In this document: positions 43,554 to 52,226 of the stretch, in pieces
Layout: each line of letters begins with the position of its first letter
Numbering within the stretch: position 1 is the first letter of the stretch
Assembly: GCF_017916365.1 (NCBI RefSeq)
Contig: NZ_JAFMSU010000003.1
Location: forward strand, 806,001-870,000
Direction of reading: 5' to 3'
Source: Rufibacter roseolus
GTDB taxonomy: Bacteria > Bacteroidota > Bacteroidia > Cytophagales > Hymenobacteraceae
DNA: 64,000 bases
Translations under genes and position numbers: made by a program
Notes under the pieces: generated by a model
Databases searched by the model: none
The model's input: only the letters and a program-made list of their open reading frames with translations
Told to the model about the DNA's origin: nothing

Positions 43554-45104
43554 ATGCATTTCTCCCGCCCCAAAAACCATCTTAAGTTTCTGATCGTGCT
43601 TCTTTTCTGCTGGGGCACGGCTTTTAGCGTGCAGGCCCAGAAAAATAAGAACCGGGAGAAATCGGCTGCGCCGGCCCAGACTTACCGGTCAGAACTGGCT
43701 AGCAATTCCTTTGACAACGAACACCACGTGCAGGCACTTCCAGACAGTGCCCTTCTGTTGGTGTCTATGAAACGCAATGCATGGTTTGGCAAGAATGATT
43801 TTGTGCTTACCAAGTATGACCGGGCGCTTAAGCCGGTTTGGGAAACCAGGAACGAGCATTTGCCCAACACCGGCTTACTTTTTGTCGCTGCGGAGCGGGG
43901 CAAGATCTATCTTCTGTTTTCTACCCTTACGAGCCAGAAACTCCTCCTCTACCAGGTAAATACGAACACAGGCCTGGGAACGGTCAGTGAACACACCCTG
44001 CCTTCCACCGATATCCTCTTCAAGGAAATGGCCGCGCTGAATGGCCAGGTGTTCCTGAGCGGCGTGAATAAATTCACGTTGAACATGCTGCATTTGAACC
44101 CGCAACAGGAGGAAATAAAACTGCTGCCGGCGGTTTTCGGTACGGAGAAAGACCTGGGCGAGTTCAGGGTAGACACGCTCTCCAAGGCCGTGGAATTTGT
44201 GACGGCGGCAACAAACGGGCAGTATGCGCAGGTACAGGTAAAGCGCATGAACTCCAAAGGCGATGTCACCGGTAGCTACTTCATCCAACCTGACTTAAAC
44301 AGCCGCGCCAACAACACCCTGCAACCAGCCCGCCTCACGCCCGGTGACACGCTGAACAAACTACTGGTGGGCACCTATGGGTACCGCACCGACAAATATG
44401 CCAATGGTTTGTTCATCAGCACCCTGGCCGGGCAGATCGCTTATTATGACCTGTACAAACTCAGCCACTTCTTTGAATACTTATCGCCGGGGGGAGAGCG
44501 CCGCATGAAGGCCAAATTAGCCCGCAAGGAGGAAAGAGAGCGCGCTTTGGTGATGGAGCACCAGGTATTGCTGCACCCCATCATGCCGCACCCGCAGGGC
44601 TTTGCCCTGGTGGGAGAAGTGTATTATCCGCACTATACCACCCTTACTAAAGGTGAGTTCAGAAAAGAAAATGGCCGATTACCCAATTACAATGATAAAA
44701 GAATCACTTTTGACGGCTATCAATTCACCCATGCCATTGCCTGTGTATTTGACCATGAGGGCAACCTGCTGTGGGATAACACCTATAAACTCAGAAATCT
44801 CACGCACGCCACTTTGGATCCTACCCTAAAGGCTGGAGTTTCCCCGGCGGGCAACATCACGCTGGTGTACCAGGAAAAGGATTTTGTCTGGCATAAAACC
44901 CTGAAACCAAATATCTCCCTCACAAACAAAGAAAAGGTATTGGTGCGGCTCCAGGAAAAGACGGAGAAAATGGTCACCAGCACCAATGAGCAAATCATAC
45001 ACTGGTACGGCAGCAACTTCATCGCCTACGGTTTCCAAAGAATCAGACCCAAGCAGGGTGAGGCGCGCACGGTGTTTTACCTGCAGAACATGGCTTTTGA
45101 GTAA
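43554..45104 (+). CDS. Array paralog 3: secreted protein of unknown function
   Basis: 516 residues. Signal peptide about 1-28 (ending SVQAQ), linker KNKNREKSAAPAQTYR. It is the most diverged copy in the basic segment (RRMKAKLARKEERERAL) and lacks the KGKP that follows in the others. LHPIMPHPQGFALVGE, FTHAIACVFDHEG and the C-terminal RTVFYLQNMAFE are kept. It lies only 88 bases after paralog 2 and lacks the upstream block seen before paralogs 2 and 4, so it is probably cotranscribed with paralog 2. Confidence 0.85.
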   Translation: MHFSRPKNHLKFLIVLLFCWGTAFSVQAQKNKNREKSAAPAQTYRSELASNSFDNEHHVQALPDSALLLVSMKRNAWFGKNDFVLTKYDRALKPVWETRNEHLPNTGLLFVAAERGKIYLLFSTLTSQKLLLYQVNTNTGLGTVSEHTLPSTDILFKEMAALNGQVFLSGVNKFTLNMLHLNPQQEEIKLLPAVFGTEKDLGEFRVDTLSKAVEFVTAATNGQYAQVQVKRMNSKGDVTGSYFIQPDLNSRANNTLQPARLTPGDTLNKLLVGTYGYRTDKYANGLFISTLAGQIAYYDLYKLSHFFEYLSPGGERRMKAKLARKEERERALVMEHQVLLHPIMPHPQGFALVGEVYYPHYTTLTKGEFRKENGRLPNYNDKRITFDGYQFTHAIACVFDHEGNLLWDNTYKLRNLTHATLDPTLKAGVSPAGNITLVYQEKDFVWHKTLKPNISLTNKEKVLVRLQEKTEKMVTSTNEQIIHWYGSNFIAYGFQRIRPKQGEARTVFYLQNMAFE

Positions 45105-45134
45105 TCTCCTTTATTGAGCAGGTCTCTGTTTCCA

Positions 45135-45165
45135 CCCCATTTTCCTGAAAACACGGTCAAAACAG
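45135..45165 (+). repeat. Dispersed AT-rich palindrome, copy 17
   Basis: CCCCATTTTCCTGAAAACAC then GGTC, tail AAAACAG, 30 bases after array paralog 3. Confidence 0.45.
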
Positions 45166-45280
45166 CGGCAAAACTGCCAGACTTTGGCAGATCCTTATTT
45201 TCCGGCTGTAGATTTTGAACCGGGAAATTCTTATGAAGATGACAGAAACAAATCTGAAAAGTTCTTAATCTGACTTGTGG

Positions 45281-45328
45281 CTTTATATAATTTTATAACT
45301 ATATTAAGTTCAGATTAGCTTTTCTTGT
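45281..45328 (+). promoter_or_regulatory. Conserved upstream block of array paralog 4
   Basis: CTTTATATAATTTTATAAC through TATATTAAG and GATTAGCTT, matching 41864-41911 with the same spacing to the ATG. Confidence 0.55.
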
Positions 45329-46885
45329 ATGCGTCTCTTCTCATGTGGTACATATCAGGTAATGCTTGCGCTACTCCTGCTTTGCTGGAGCATCACTTGT
45401 ACTGCGCAAGTCCGCCAGAAGAACAGGGGCAAGGAGAAATCAGCACCTCCGGCTCAGACGCACCGGGTAGAGGTGGAAAGCAGTTCTTTTGATGACAAAC
45501 ACCTGGTGCATGCCCTACCGGACAGTGGCTTGCTGGTAATCTCCACCAAACGCCACGCGGTAGAGGGGAAGCATGAATTTGTGCTCACCAAATACAACAA
45601 AGCGCTTAAACCTATCTGGCAAACAAGCCATGGGCATCATTCAAACCACGCCTTCCTGCTTTTGGCCGCCGAGCCGAAAACCCTGTACCTGCTGTTTTAC
45701 AGGCTCCATGACAGGAAAGTCCTGCTTTACCAGGTAAATAATACTTTGGGTACGGTTACGTTCAGTGAGCACACGTTACCCCCGTCTGGTCTTACCCTCA
45801 AAGAAATGAAAGCGCTGGACGGACAGGTGTTTCTGAAGGCGCTGGAAAAAGACCAGCTGAGTCTACTGCACCTAAACCCTAGTCAGGGAGAAATAAGAGC
45901 CCTGCCCCTTACGCTGGGCCTGGAAGAGGATGTAGGCGAGTTCAGGGTAGACACCTTGACGCACGCGGTTGAAGTTGTGGTGGCCGAGTCAAACGGAACG
46001 CGTTCGCGGCTGCAGATCAAGCGCATGAATTCCAATGGCGAGGTCGTGGGCACGTACTTTGTTCAGCCCCAGATGGAGTTCCGCTCAGAGAACACGCTGC
46101 AAAGTGCCCGGCTCGCTCCCGGAGACACCCTCAACAAGGTACTGGTGGGCACTTTCGGGCATCGCAGGTATACCTTCTCCAAGGGTTTATTTTCCAGCAG
46201 CTTGGTTGGCAACCTCAGGTATTTTGATTTCAGCAAGCTCAAGCACTTCTTTGAATACCTCTCGCCCAGGAGAGCACGCCGGATAAAAGCCAAATTCGCC
46301 CGCCGCGAAGCCAAGGGAAAGCCTGTTCTGCTGCGCCCCCGCTTACTTTTACACCCTGTTATGCCCCACCCGCAAGGATACGCCATGGTAGGGGAAATTT
46401 ATTACCCACAGTACAAAAGCGGCCCCCTTAATCTGTATAGCAGCATCTATGGTTCCGGGCAGGACAAGCAACCCTCTGAGCAGGAATTGATTGAAGGTTA
46501 CCAATTCACCCATGCCATTGCCTGTGTTTTTGACCATGAGGGCAACCTGCTGTGGGACAATTCCTTCCGGCTCAAAAATGAAACTTATCCAGAGTTGATG
46601 TCAAAGGTAACACCAGGTGTCTCGCCGGCGGGCAATATCACGCTGGTGTACCCCGAGGAAGAATACGTCAGGTACAAGACTTTACGGCCAAACGTTTCTA
46701 TCTCCGATGAGGAGAAGGTGGAGGTAAGATTACAGGCCGATTCTGAGAAACTGTACGCCAGCAACGAGGAAGGAATCATCCATTGGTACGGCAGCAATTT
46801 TATCGCCTACGGGTTTCAGCGCATCAAACCGGCCCATGGCCAAGACCGCACGGTTTTCTATCTCCAAAGCATGACGTTTGATTAA
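45329..46885 (+). CDS. Array paralog 4: secreted protein of unknown function
   Basis: 518 residues. Signal peptide about 1-25 (ending CTAQ), linker RQKNRGKEKSAPPAQTHR. The blocks GEFRVDTL, PGDTL, LHPVMPHPQGYAMVGEIYYPQY and HWYGSNFIAYGFQRIKP are retained. The variable segment before GYQFTHAIACVFD is SGQDK/SEQE-rich and differs from the other three. The C-terminus is FYLQSMTFD. Its TAA stop shares the bases TTAA (46882-46885) with the stop of the convergent nhaA gene, so no terminator fits between them. Confidence 0.85.
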   Translation: MRLFSCGTYQVMLALLLLCWSITCTAQVRQKNRGKEKSAPPAQTHRVEVESSSFDDKHLVHALPDSGLLVISTKRHAVEGKHEFVLTKYNKALKPIWQTSHGHHSNHAFLLLAAEPKTLYLLFYRLHDRKVLLYQVNNTLGTVTFSEHTLPPSGLTLKEMKALDGQVFLKALEKDQLSLLHLNPSQGEIRALPLTLGLEEDVGEFRVDTLTHAVEVVVAESNGTRSRLQIKRMNSNGEVVGTYFVQPQMEFRSENTLQSARLAPGDTLNKVLVGTFGHRRYTFSKGLFSSSLVGNLRYFDFSKLKHFFEYLSPRRARRIKAKFARREAKGKPVLLRPRLLLHPVMPHPQGYAMVGEIYYPQYKSGPLNLYSSIYGSGQDKQPSEQELIEGYQFTHAIACVFDHEGNLLWDNSFRLKNETYPELMSKVTPGVSPAGNITLVYPEEEYVRYKTLRPNVSISDEEKVEVRLQADSEKLYASNEEGIIHWYGSNFIAYGFQRIKPAHGQDRTVFYLQSMTFD

Positions 46886-48081
46886 ACGGCTTCCCTGTGA
46901 TTCTCTAAAACCGGAGTTTTGGCAGAAACCGCCCCCAGCAGAAAATAGCCAAACACCCCAGACAACACAGATGCCACCAAAATGGAGAACTTGGCTCCGG
47001 TCTGGTAAGCAGGGTCTGAGAAGGAAAGCAGGGCAATGAAAATAGACATGGTAAAGCCTATCCCAGCCAACAAACCCAAGCCGGCCACCATTTTCCAGTT
47101 AACGCCGGTAGGCAAAACGCTCGCCCCCAATTTTACGGCCGCCCAGCTGGAAAAGAAGATTCCCAGGGGTTTTCCCAAAAACAGCCCCAAAACAATACCC
47201 AGACCCAAGGGACTCAGCAACCCCTCCAGCATACCTGCCTCAAACCTGATGTTGGTGTTGACCAGGGCAAAGATGGGCATGATGAGAAAGTTCACGGGTT
47301 TGGTAAGCGCGTGCTCCAGATGCTCTAACGGTGACTCCCGGGCATCTGAGGTGGTAGGGATGGTAAGGGCTGTCAACACCCCTGCTACGGTGGCATGTAC
47401 CCCAGAATGGTGAATAAAATACCACATGAAAAGCCCCGGCACCAAATAAAAGACCAATGACTTAACCCCAAACCTGTTGAAAACCAGCAACAGCAGAAAG
47501 ATTGCGGCGGCGTAGAGCAGGTACGCAAAGTGCAACCCTGCAGAATAGAAGACGGCAATGACCACTATCGCGCCTAAATCATCTACAATGGCCAGGGCGG
47601 TCAAGAAGATCTTCAGCCCCGCAGGCACCCTACTGCCCAGCAAAGAAAGCAAGCCAATGGCAAAAGCGATATCAGTGGCCATGGGAATACCCCACCCACC
47701 GGCTGTATCAGTTCCTGTATTGACAAGCGCATAAATGGCAGCCGGCACCACCATGCCACCCACCGCGGCAAACACCGGCAGAGCAGCCTTTCTGGGCGAG
47801 GAGAGCTCCCCTTCCACCATCTCGCGCTTGATCTCCAGCCCTACCAGCAAAAAGAAAATGGCCATGAGCCCATCATTGACCCAAAGGAGTATAGGATACC
47901 TCAGGTGCACCTGCGCAGACTCAAAGCCCAGCTGGGTCTGCAGAAATCCAGCATAGGCTTCTCCCCAGCCAGAGTTGGCTATGAGCAGGGAAATAACCAA
48001 CGAAATGATGAGAATGATACCGCCCGCCGAGGCTGATCTGAAAAAATCGGGGAATACTTTTAGGTTAATGAGTTTAGCCAT
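46882..48081 (-). CDS. nhaA: Na+/H+ antiporter NhaA
   Basis: 399 residues, about 11-12 membrane helices. It exports sodium in exchange for protons. Family signatures: LLWVNDGLMAIFFLLVGLEIKREM (about 68-91), GWGIPMATDIAFAIGLLSLLGSRVP (about 130-154) and the paired transport aspartates in LTALAIVDDLGAIVVIAVFY (about 162-181). A perfect TAGGTTTG -7 element lies at 48086-48093 on the minus strand, so close to the ATG that the transcript may have almost no leader. The 3' end abuts array paralog 4 tail to tail. Confidence 0.95.
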   Translation of the reverse strand: MAKLINLKVFPDFFRSASAGGIILIISLVISLLIANSGWGEAYAGFLQTQLGFESAQVHLRYPILLWVNDGLMAIFFLLVGLEIKREMVEGELSSPRKAALPVFAAVGGMVVPAAIYALVNTGTDTAGGWGIPMATDIAFAIGLLSLLGSRVPAGLKIFLTALAIVDDLGAIVVIAVFYSAGLHFAYLLYAAAIFLLLLVFNRFGVKSLVFYLVPGLFMWYFIHHSGVHATVAGVLTALTIPTTSDARESPLEHLEHALTKPVNFLIMPIFALVNTNIRFEAGMLEGLLSPLGLGIVLGLFLGKPLGIFFSSWAAVKLGASVLPTGVNWKMVAGLGLLAGIGFTMSIFIALLSFSDPAYQTGAKFSILVASVLSGVFGYFLLGAVSAKTPVLENHREAV

Positions 48082-48085
48082 AACT

Positions 48086-48093
48086 CAAACCTA
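48086..48093 (-). promoter_or_regulatory. Putative -7 element of nhaA
   Basis: On the minus strand TAGGTTTG, five bases before the ATG. If functional, it implies a leaderless or near-leaderless mRNA. Confidence 0.35.
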
Positions 48094-48269
48094 CGGCAAA
48101 ATCCCTTTGAGGTAAGCGGGTTTTTCTCAAATTAACCAGCAGGAACTCTGCTGCTCCTTGTTCCCAACTGGGAAAATTTAAGTCAATGCCTCAAAAATAC
48201 AGCTTTTGAAACCACAGGCCAGAGAAGAGAAAAATTGCTTTCTTTTACCCAAGGCTGCCGGTAAGTCTT

Positions 48270-48277
48270 TATATTTG
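48270..48277 (+). promoter_or_regulatory. Putative -7 element of pyrR-pyrB
   Basis: TATATTTG, a perfect TAnnTTTG, 14 bases before the pyrR ATG. A leader of only about 10 bases leaves no room for a PyrR attenuator ahead of pyrR. Confidence 0.45.
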
Positions 48278-48291
48278 CCCAAAACCCGGCC

Positions 48292-48864
48292 ATGCACAAA
48301 CGCCTCATTGTTCCGCACGCACTGTTTCAGATCATGATCCGGCGCCTGGCGCACCAGCTCATAGAGACGCACCGCGATTTTTCCAATTCCGTTATCCTGG
48401 GCCTGCAGCCGCGCGGCATCTTTGTGGCAGACCGGCTCCAGCAGACCCTGCAGGAGATTCTGGGTATAACGGTGCAGACCGGCTACCTGGACATCACTTT
48501 CCACCGCGATGACTTCCGCCGCCGCGCCACGCCGCTGGCTCCAAATGCCACCAAGGTAGATTTCTCCCTGGAAGGCAAACGCGTGATTCTGGTAGATGAT
48601 GTGCTCTATACCGGCCGCTCCGTGCGGGCCGCCCTGGACGCCATGATCTCCTACGGACGCCCCGCCCAGGTAGAGCTGCTGGTACTAATTGATCGCCAGT
48701 ACACCCGCGATTTACCCATTGAAGCCACGTATACCGGCCAGCGCGTAGACTCCCTGCACTCGCAGCGGGTAGAAGTCACCTGGCAAGGCCCAGATTCACC
48801 AGAGGATGTTATCTGGCTCCTCACCCTTACCCCAGACCAAGAAGAACCCCATGCAACAGCTTAG
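48292..48864 (+). CDS. pyrR: PyrR-type uracil phosphoribosyltransferase / pyr regulator
   Basis: 190 residues. The PRPP-binding motif VILVDDVLYTGRSVRAALDA (about 98-117) is intact. ILGLQPRGIFVADRL and the TYTGQRVDSLHSQRVEV segment fit PyrR rather than Upp or HPRT. It can convert uracil to UMP. In Gram-positives it also attenuates pyr operons by binding leader RNA, but no such leader is visible here. Its last 14 bases overlap pyrB, so the two are coupled. The gene may act mainly in salvage. Confidence 0.92.
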   Translation: MHKRLIVPHALFQIMIRRLAHQLIETHRDFSNSVILGLQPRGIFVADRLQQTLQEILGITVQTGYLDITFHRDDFRRRATPLAPNATKVDFSLEGKRVILVDDVLYTGRSVRAALDAMISYGRPAQVELLVLIDRQYTRDLPIEATYTGQRVDSLHSQRVEVTWQGPDSPEDVIWLLTLTPDQEEPHATA

Positions 48865-49774
48865 CGTCCGGCATCTGTTGGGCATCAAAGAGATTACCCC
48901 GCAGGATATTCAGTTGATCTTTGAAACCGCTGACCAGTTTAAGGAGGTTCTGAACCGGCCTATCAAGAAAGTGCCGTCGCTCCGCGATGTCACCATTGCC
49001 AACGTGTTCTTTGAGAACTCCACCCGTACGCGGCTCTCTTTTGAGCTGGCAGAGAAACGCCTCTCGGCGGATGTAATCAACTTCTCGGCCTCGGGCAGTT
49101 CAGTGAAAAAAGGCGAAACCCTGCTGGACACCGTCAACAACATCCTGTCTATGAAGGTAGATATGATTGTGATGCGCCACAGCAGCCCCGGCGCACCGCA
49201 TTTCCTGTCGCGTAAAATCCAGGCCAACATCGTGAACGCCGGCGACGGCACCCATGAGCACCCTACCCAGGCGCTGCTGGACTCCTTCTCCATCAGGCAG
49301 AAACTGGGCGAGGTAGCCGGCAAAAAGGTGGCCATCATCGGTGACATCACCCACTCCCGGGTGGCGCTTTCCAACATCTTCGCGCTGCAGATGCAGGGAG
49401 CCGAAGTAGCCGTATGCGGACCGCCCACCCTGCTGCCCAAACACATTGCTGATTTGGGCGTGAGGGTTTTCTGGAACGTGCGCGAGGCCCTGCAATGGTG
49501 CGATGTGGCCAACGTGCTGCGCATCCAGCTGGAGCGCCAGCAAGGCAAACTGTTTCCGTCCTTGCGCGAATACGCCCTTTACTTCGGGATCAACAAGAAG
49601 ATGTTGGACGAACTGGACAAGGAGATCGTGTTGATGCACCCTGGTCCTATCAACCGCGGCGTGGAACTCACCTCAGACGCCGCCGACTCCCACCACTCTA
49701 TCATCCTGGACCAGGTAGAGAACGGCGTGGCCATCCGGATGGCGGTCTTGTACCTGCTGGCCAGCAAAGGGTAA
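48851..49774 (+). CDS. pyrB: Aspartate carbamoyltransferase catalytic chain
   Basis: 307 residues from the ATG at 48851 (MQQLSVRHLLGI); an upstream ATG at 48806 would lie deep inside pyrR and adds residues not seen in the family. It makes carbamoyl aspartate in pyrimidine synthesis. Carbamoyl phosphate site FFENSTRTRLSFE (about 53-65), aspartate-site loop SSVKKGET, GDGTHEHPTQALLD (about 133-146), and the C-terminal HPGPINRGVEL are all intact. No pyrI regulatory gene follows; the gene ends at a terminator. Confidence 0.97.
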   Translation: MQQLSVRHLLGIKEITPQDIQLIFETADQFKEVLNRPIKKVPSLRDVTIANVFFENSTRTRLSFELAEKRLSADVINFSASGSSVKKGETLLDTVNNILSMKVDMIVMRHSSPGAPHFLSRKIQANIVNAGDGTHEHPTQALLDSFSIRQKLGEVAGKKVAIIGDITHSRVALSNIFALQMQGAEVAVCGPPTLLPKHIADLGVRVFWNVREALQWCDVANVLRIQLERQQGKLFPSLREYALYFGINKKMLDELDKEIVLMHPGPINRGVELTSDAADSHHSIILDQVENGVAIRMAVLYLLASKG

Positions 49775-49812
49775 CCAGCCAGCCCACAGAAATCAAAAGG
49801 AAAACCAGCGCT

Positions 49813-49846
49813 TTAGGCCTGTTTTCCTAAAATTATGCTAAAAACA
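49813..49846 (+). repeat. Dispersed AT-rich palindrome, copy 18
   Basis: TTAGGCCTGTTTTCCTAAAA then TTATGC, tail TAAAAACA, between pyrB and its terminator. Confidence 0.45.
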
Positions 49847-49848
49847 AA

Positions 49849-49888
49849 GCAAGTGCCCGGGAGCAGAACTTCCGGGCACTCGCTTTTT
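49849..49888 (+). terminator. Terminator of pyrR-pyrB
   Basis: GCAAGTGCCCGG (49849-49860) pairs with CCGGGCACTCGC (49872-49883) with one mismatch, followed by TTTTT. Confidence 0.85.
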
Positions 49889-50000
49889 ATCAGGGTCCAA
49901 TACCATGGTAAATCCGTTGCTTTTAACCCTTTACAGACACACCATAGTCTTCCCTGTTATCATACAGCTATCCAAACAAAGCTACTTGAATTAAAATATG

Positions 50001-50008
50001 TATATTTG
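50001..50008 (+). promoter_or_regulatory. Putative -7 element of the STAS-like gene
   Basis: TATATTTG, perfect TAnnTTTG, 34 bases before the ATG at 50042. It supports that start over an earlier in-frame ATG at 49835, which lies next to the pyrB terminator. Confidence 0.5.
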
Positions 50009-50041
50009 GAGTACAGAAAACTGAGCAACCTCAATAATACC

Positions 50042-50452
50042 ATGACGAAGGAACTTGTTAATCCTTTTGGAAGAGTTTATCTCACAATCAAAGAGGATTC
50101 CCAAAACAGGTTAATCTATGTAAACTGGATGGGGTACTTAACCGAGGAGAACATAAAAACCGGGGCCAGGGCTTACACGCAGGCGCTGGCTGAGGCAGGA
50201 TACAAATGCGTCTTGAACGATACGCGGCTCATTATTGGCTCCTGGGACCACTCCATAGACTGGGTTGTGAATGAGTGGGCGCCCAGCGCGGCCAAAGCGG
50301 GGCTCAAACGCTTCGCGATGCTAGCCAATCCAGAGAGTTTAGGGGAGTCCTCAGCGTCAACGTTCCTAAGTGAGGTAAAAGCCTTTGAAGCCAGATCCTT
50401 TGACAACCTGGATACTGCCCGCAAATGGCTTGCAGAGGCTTACACCAGATAA
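50042..50452 (+). CDS. Small cytoplasmic protein, STAS/SpoIIAA-like
   Basis: 136 residues from the ATG at 50042 (MTKELVNPFGRVYLTI). It has no signal peptide or membrane segment. The alternation of strands and helices (RLIYVNWMGYLTEENIKTGARAYTQAL, CVLNDTRLI, KRFAMLANP, FDNLDTARKWLAEAY) resembles the SpoIIAA-like/STAS fold proteins that are common and uncharacterised in Cytophagales. It is a single-gene unit, with its own promoter element and a strong terminator right after it. A role in regulation or sensing is only a guess from fold. Confidence 0.75.
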   Translation: MTKELVNPFGRVYLTIKEDSQNRLIYVNWMGYLTEENIKTGARAYTQALAEAGYKCVLNDTRLIIGSWDHSIDWVVNEWAPSAAKAGLKRFAMLANPESLGESSASTFLSEVKAFEARSFDNLDTARKWLAEAYTR

Positions 50453-50469
50453 CCACCCACAGATACATT

Positions 50470-50516
50470 ATAAACAGAAGAGCCCGCTATCATCAGTAGC
50501 GGGCTCTTCTGTTTAT
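50470..50516 (+). terminator. Terminator after the STAS-like gene, bidirectional
   Basis: A perfect 19-bp stem (50470-50488 with 50498-50516) around a 9-base loop. It also lies about 60 bases beyond the stop of the convergent TolC gene. Confidence 0.9.
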
Positions 50517-50547
50517 GGGCCTGTTTTCCAGAAACAAGGGCAAAACG
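50515..50547 (+). repeat. Dispersed AT-rich palindrome, copy 19
   Basis: ATGGGCCTGTTTTCCAGAAA then CAAGGGC, tail AAAACG. It directly abuts the terminator stem. Confidence 0.45.
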
Positions 50548-50573
50548 CTGCGGTACATTGCCCTGTGCTATAT

Positions 50574-52118
50574 TTAAAACGGCAGCGGCATGGTCAAAGG
50601 CTGGTTTGTCTCAAAGTCATAGAGGGTTTGGAGGCGCAGGTTGTAGTAGGCATCCCAGAAATTGCGCAGGGAACTCACGTAGCTGCGGCGGGCCGAGTCA
50701 CGCTCGGTGGCGGCCTGGTTCAGCTCCAACAAACCTATTTTCCCGCTCAGGTACCGGTCTTTGGCTCCCAGGAACCTACGCTCTGCCAGGCCATTCGCCT
50801 GCTGCGCAATCTTCATCTGCTCACGCAGCATTTTAAATCTTTTCACCTGCAGGAACACGTCCTGCTCAAAGCTCACGCGCTGCTGTTCCAGGTTGGCTTT
50901 CACCAGTTTCAGGTTAGCTTTGGCGGTTCCAATCTTAGACTTGTTACGGCCCCAATCCATCAGCGGAACGCTAAATCCCAGATTGACCCGTTGCTGATCT
51001 GTAGGGTCTTGGTACACCGGTCCCAGAGAACCTGCCCGCTGGGTTAAACCGTACTGCAGGAAAAGATCAGCGTTTACACCGGCACTGGCCTGGGCCCAAT
51101 CCAGGTTCCGCTCGGCGTCCAGCTCCTCCCGTTTGATCCCGATCATGCGGGAACGGTTTTCGCGGGCTTGTCGCAGCGCCACTTCTTCATTCACCTCAAA
51201 CTGAGGGATAAGGTCTGGCGGCAGCAACCGGATGGGGTACGTCTCGGTGAAACCTAAATACGTCTTCAGGCGCAGCGTGCTGGTCTCAATATCCAATCTG
51301 GCTTGCTCCAGGCTCTGTTTGGAAGTCAAGAGGCTTAACTCAAGCTGCAGCAGCTCATTTACGCTGATTTTGGCGTCGTAGAAGCGGCTCTGGGCAATCT
51401 TGAAGAGGGTGTCATTGTTGGCCACGTTCTTCTGGGCAATGTCATAGCCTATCTGGCTTTGCAGCTGCGAGAAATAAAGGTCCGTAGCCCGCACGGCAAT
51501 GCGCTCCATTTCCTCCCAGAAGTTACGCTTGGCTTCCTCGTAGCGCAGAGGCTCTGTTTTGCGGTCCCACTTCAAACCATTATGGTTGAAAATAGGCTGC
51601 CGGAGCGTTACCACCACCGGGTTGGAGGCATAGATATAACTATGCCCCTGGATTTCGTGGAAGTTGTCAATCCGGTTCAGCTTGGAATCAATGGCAATGG
51701 TGCCCCCGGTCAGGCCGATGTTCTGCTTCAGCTCTAAGTGCCCTGAGGAGATGGATGATTGGACAGGAACGAAGTTCACGCGTCCTTCCGGATCGGTGAC
51801 GCGTTCATAGTCTTTGGTGTAGGAAGGCAGCGTGGCATACAGCGCCAACTGGGGCAAGTAATTACTCTTATATGTTTGGTACTGCCAGGTACGGTTTTCC
51901 AGCTGGGTGATGGCCTGCTGATAGCTGGGAGATTGCTCCCTGGCCATCTTGATTACCTCTTCTAAGGTAAGCCGGCGGGTACCGGGCTCTTCCGTATCAA
52001 TGGGCAGGGGCGCTTCTTTCTGCTGGGCCATTGCGGTTGACCCCACCAACAGGGCAGCCACCATTCCTGCCCAGGTAAGGGCACGCCCTGCTTTTACAAT
52101 CTCTTTTACGGTACTCAC
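50574..52118 (-). CDS. TolC-family outer membrane efflux protein
   Basis: 514 residues. Signal peptide ends TAMAQ (about 32). The mature protein is mostly long amphipathic helices in two repeats, with LTLEEVIKMAREQSPSYQQA at the start and the family's second-repeat region around VNLGFSVPLMDWGRNKSKIGTAKANLKL (about 365-392), then AERRFLGAKDRYLSGKIGLLELNQA. It forms the outer membrane channel of a tripartite exporter. No inner membrane pump or adaptor gene lies next to it, so its partner is elsewhere. Confidence 0.92.
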   Translation of the reverse strand: MSTVKEIVKAGRALTWAGMVAALLVGSTAMAQQKEAPLPIDTEEPGTRRLTLEEVIKMAREQSPSYQQAITQLENRTWQYQTYKSNYLPQLALYATLPSYTKDYERVTDPEGRVNFVPVQSSISSGHLELKQNIGLTGGTIAIDSKLNRIDNFHEIQGHSYIYASNPVVVTLRQPIFNHNGLKWDRKTEPLRYEEAKRNFWEEMERIAVRATDLYFSQLQSQIGYDIAQKNVANNDTLFKIAQSRFYDAKISVNELLQLELSLLTSKQSLEQARLDIETSTLRLKTYLGFTETYPIRLLPPDLIPQFEVNEEVALRQARENRSRMIGIKREELDAERNLDWAQASAGVNADLFLQYGLTQRAGSLGPVYQDPTDQQRVNLGFSVPLMDWGRNKSKIGTAKANLKLVKANLEQQRVSFEQDVFLQVKRFKMLREQMKIAQQANGLAERRFLGAKDRYLSGKIGLLELNQAATERDSARRSYVSSLRNFWDAYYNLRLQTLYDFETNQPLTMPLPF

Positions 52119-52170
52119 GTTCTTTCTGAAAATCTAATTCGGCCGCCTGGCCTTGGTTTAAGCATTCCTG

Positions 52171-52206
52171 TTTAAGGGCTGGTTTTTAGAAATCAGCCCC
52201 GGAACA
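52171..52206 (+). repeat. Dispersed AT-rich palindrome, copy 20
   Basis: TTTAAGGGCTGGTTTTTAGA then AATCAGCCCCGGAACA; a 6-bp GGGCTG/CAGCCC stem. It lies between two minus-strand genes. Confidence 0.45.
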
Positions 52207-52226
52207 AGTCACCTGAAATCTTTTGC

